This document shows positions 61,585 through 64,000 of a stretch of DNA of 64,000 bases, in pieces. Under the pieces are notes generated by a model. The model was not told the DNA's origin. It was given only the letters and a program-made list of their open reading frames with translations, and did no database searches. Origin of the DNA: Pythium myriotylum (Eukaryota; Oomycota; Peronosporomycetes; Pythiales; Pythiaceae). The stretch lies in contig JALJCQ010000029.1 in assembly GCA_023091665.1 (NCBI GenBank), positions 310,001 through 374,000 on the forward strand, given 5' to 3'. Each line of letters begins with the position of its first letter. The stretch's first letter is position 1. Both the position numbers and the translations under genes were made by a program.

Positions 61585-64000
61585 TTGAATCGCCAGTTCT
61601 GGCGATCGCGGACCAGGACAAACCATTCCACGTGGTTTGTGACGCAAGCGACTTTGCCATCGGCGCAGCGCTGATGCAGTTCGACGACGACGGCGCTGAG
61701 CGCGTCGTCTGTTACCAGTGGTTGCAGCTGACGCGGTCGCGTCAGCTGCAACCAGCTGAGCGCAATTATCCAGTGCATGACAAGGAGCTCCTTGCCATGA
61801 AGTATGCACTGGCCAAGTTCCGCGTCTATCTGCTTGGAGATAGACCGTTCAAGGTCTTCACAGACCATGCGTCTTTACGCACGGCTGTCAACAGCCCACA
61901 CCTCTCGCAGCGCATGACGAAGTGGCTGTCTTTCTTCGCGGAGTATAACTTCTCCGTCGATTGCAAGCCCGGACGACTCAACGTCGTCGCGGATGCTCTG
62001 TCCCGTCGGCCAGACCTTGAGCCGACGGTCATCGCCCAAAATTCTCTGAACGCAGCAAGTGCGTTCAGTTCCAGTGTTCCGTCGTCGACCCTGCTCGACT
62101 ACATTCGTGCTGCGAAAGCACACGACCCCGAGGTCGTGCGCTTGATGGCCTACCTTGCAGAGCCATCGCCGCAAGCGTTGAAGGGCTTGCCGGCTTCATA
62201 TCGATCGAAGATTCATCGATACAAGCAGCGGAACAGCCTGCTGTTCTACAGCGCCGTTGCCGACGACACTCCGCGTGTCGTCGTGCCAGGAGATCATGAT
62301 CTGCGTCTGCGGATCATGTACGAGTACCACGATGCTCCGGTGAGCGGACATCGTGGATGTGAGAAGACGTATCTCACGTTGAGCCGCGACTTTTATTGGC
62401 CTCGCCAATTCAAGTTCGTACGCAAGTACGTCCGTGCTTGCGAGGTTTGCCAGCGAGTGAAGTCGAGACCTTCACTTCGCCGCTACAGTCTCTGCCTGTA
62501 CCGACAGAGTGCTGGGAGTCCGTCTCCATGGATTTCATCTTCGGGTTTCCCGAAGATGGACAGAAGAACAACGAGATTCTCGTGCTCGTGGATCGCTTCA
62601 GCAAGATGGTGCATCTTGCTGCAGTTCCAGAGACGACCACAGCCGAAGGCTGCGCTCGCGTCTTCGTCGACACGGTGTTTCGACACCATGGACTGCCACG
62701 GGAACTCGTGTCAGATCGAGATCCACGGTTCACCGCGGAGTTCTGGCGTGCCGTGTTCCGTTCCCTCGGAACACGAATCAAGATGTCGACCTCTGACCAT
62801 CCTGTGACCGATGGTCAGACAGAGCGCGCGAACCGCGTGATCGAAGAGATTCTTCGAGGCTACGTCCACTCGTTCTCGAGTTGGAGTGAGTTTTTGCCGA
62901 TGGTCGAATTCGCCATCAACAACTCTGTGCATACGTCGACGACGCATACACCGTTCTACGTGAATGGTCTCCGCCATCCACGTATTCCAACCCTTTTGGA
63001 GAGTGAGTCTCCTTCATGGGAGGGAGGGACACGCTCGAGCGAGCTCCCGGACCGCTCTCGCTCCTCGGAGATCGACGTAATGGTCGATCCTCCCACCGAT
63101 GACGCTCCAGTCATCGGTCGCGCTCGTGTGAACGACGACGACGACGACGACAATGAAGCCGACGACGCGCTCGAAGTCGATGATGATGACTTCGACGGCG
63201 ACGAGAGCGATGGCGCTCTCGTCGAAGAAGAGATGGACATCTCAGCAGCGCGCACGTCGCGCGCTGCTGCCAAGCAAACGGAGTCAGCAGAGGACTTCCT
63301 GCTGAAGCGCCAAGCGGTTGTCCGCTTCGTACAGGACTCGATCGCCCACGCGGTCGATCGACAGAAGATGAACTCAGACAAGAATGGAAGAGGAAACACT
63401 CTTTCATTTAATGAAGGCTACTTAGTGTTGTTATCAACGACTACACTACCTACACATGCAGTTACCAACGTCGGTAGCAACAAGTTGCTACGGAAGTTCA
63501 TCGGTCCGTTCCGCGTGCTCCGCCGCATGGGGCACGCGTATACGCTTGAGCTTCCTCGTAGGATGCGGACGCATCCTACGTTCTACGTTGGTCGCCTTCG
63601 TCCGTACCATCAGTACGACGGTGCTTCCGAGCAATCGGAATCCCCGAGCGCTCGAGAGTTCCAAGGAGAAGCTTGTACCCCCGGACAAGCGTGTTCAACT
63701 CCGATTGAACACGATCGTGCGAGCCCCGCAGCGTCGCCAGCTGCGCCTCCAGTCGCACTCTCTGCGACCGCTCCTCCGCAAGGTCTGCGCGGAGTCGCTC
63801 CTGCGCAAGCTGGAGCCGAAGATCATCCGAGTCGTCACGACGAGCCGAGTACGACTCGTCGCGCTGAAGATACGTCGGCGCGGCCGGTGGATAGTGTCTT
63901 CCCACCGCCGCCGCCCCCACTGGTTGACTCCAGTGGTGCTGAGCGCTGGATCGTTGAGCGCCTGCTGAATCATAGGGATCAGCAGGGCGGAAATCGAACG
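61585..64000 (+). pseudogene. Degenerate Ty3 pol, RNase H-integrase part
   Basis: The frame 61585-62807 encodes RNase H (VVCDASDFAIG, TDHASL) and the integrase zinc finger (YHDAPVSGH, RACEVCQRVK). After a frameshift near 62500 an open frame from about 62528 to the window end encodes the integrase core (MDFIFGFP, VDTVFRHHG, SDRDPRF, TDGQTERANR), an acidic insert not present in the other element (DDDDDDNEADDALE), and a GPF/Y-like module (FIGPFRVL, RTHPTFYVGRLRPY). Within RNase H an 18-nt inverted duplication adds about six residues. Confidence 0.85.
61719..61754. repeat. 17-bp perfect inverted repeat in RNase H
   Basis: TGGTTGCAGCTGACGCG, two bases, then its exact complement. The first arm is absent from the homologous position in the other Ty3 element, so it is an inverted copy of the second arm. 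Confidence 0.9.

Larger units (their letters stand above)
58662..64000 (+). mobile_element. Decayed Ty3/Gypsy retrotransposon, running off the window
   Basis: Same gene order as the element at 39437-46344 but on the plus strand and clearly diverged. No left LTR was found between the Crypton (58409) and gag. The right part continues past base 64000. It carries at least three frameshifts, two deletions and one stop. Confidence 0.85.

Noticed and set aside
1..64000. Bacterial or organellar origin, operons, tRNA or rRNA genes
   Set aside because: Spliced genes, LTR elements and eukaryotic domains throughout; no tRNA cloverleaf or rRNA segment was recognised by eye.

Overview
The window looks like nuclear DNA of an oomycete (water mould). 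The reasons are Crinkler-type (CRN) effector genes with a P-loop NTPase and nuclease body, upstream initiator-like elements of the oomycete TCATTYY-CATTT kind, very short GT-AG introns (about 50-90 nt), a Crypton-type tyrosine recombinase, chromodomain Ty3/Gypsy elements and MULE DNA transposons. Genus and species cannot be set from sequence alone; a Pythium/Phytophthora/Lagenidium-like lineage is a guess.

Region 1 (1-32.2 kb) is gene-dense and dominated by a tandem array of eleven paralogues of one family: seven predicted membrane segments followed by a class III nucleotide-cyclase domain. Copy 1 is on the plus strand, copies 2-9 on the minus strand, copies 10-11 on the plus strand. Every copy is rebuilt here as two exons with a phase-2 intron at exactly the same place, in the third cytoplasmic loop just before membrane segment 6. 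The array is interrupted by three unrelated genes: XRCC4 (DNA end-joining), a beta-trefoil-like/TPR/U-box ubiquitin ligase, and a secreted GH30 glucosylceramidase with a Thr/Pro-rich tail. The first 141 bases are the 3' end of a second U-box paralogue.

Region 2 (32.2-38 kb) carries two secreted proteins built from about 60-residue repeats ending in IASSWD-like motifs, plus a stub of a third. An isolated 31-bp-stem hairpin lies between the first two.

Region 3 (38.6-48.8 kb) is a nested transposon: a MULE whose transposase gene (five exons on the minus strand) is split inside exon 4 by a complete chromodomain Ty3/Gypsy element (39437-46344; 302-bp LTRs that look identical; 5-bp target duplication ATCGT).

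Region 4 (49.9-58.4 kb) is a segmentally duplicated effector patch. It has two near-identical CRN genes whose first ~31 codons differ completely, a third CRN remnant carrying one insertion and abutting another, and a second copy of the secreted-protein block from 36.7-38.0 kb joined to CRN sequence through 2-3 bp microhomologies. A truncated Crypton closes it.

Region 5 (58.7 kb to the end) is a decayed Ty3/Gypsy copy with several frameshifts and deletions that runs off the window. Both Ty3 elements are unusually rich in perfect short inverted repeats.

The most interesting candidate system is the 7TM-cyclase array. The topology resembles a G-protein-coupled receptor fused to a cyclase. The metal-binding aspartates are kept in all copies, but the residues that select the purine and stabilise the transition state are replaced, so the domains may need a partner subunit or act as nucleotide sensors. 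All alignments were done by eye.
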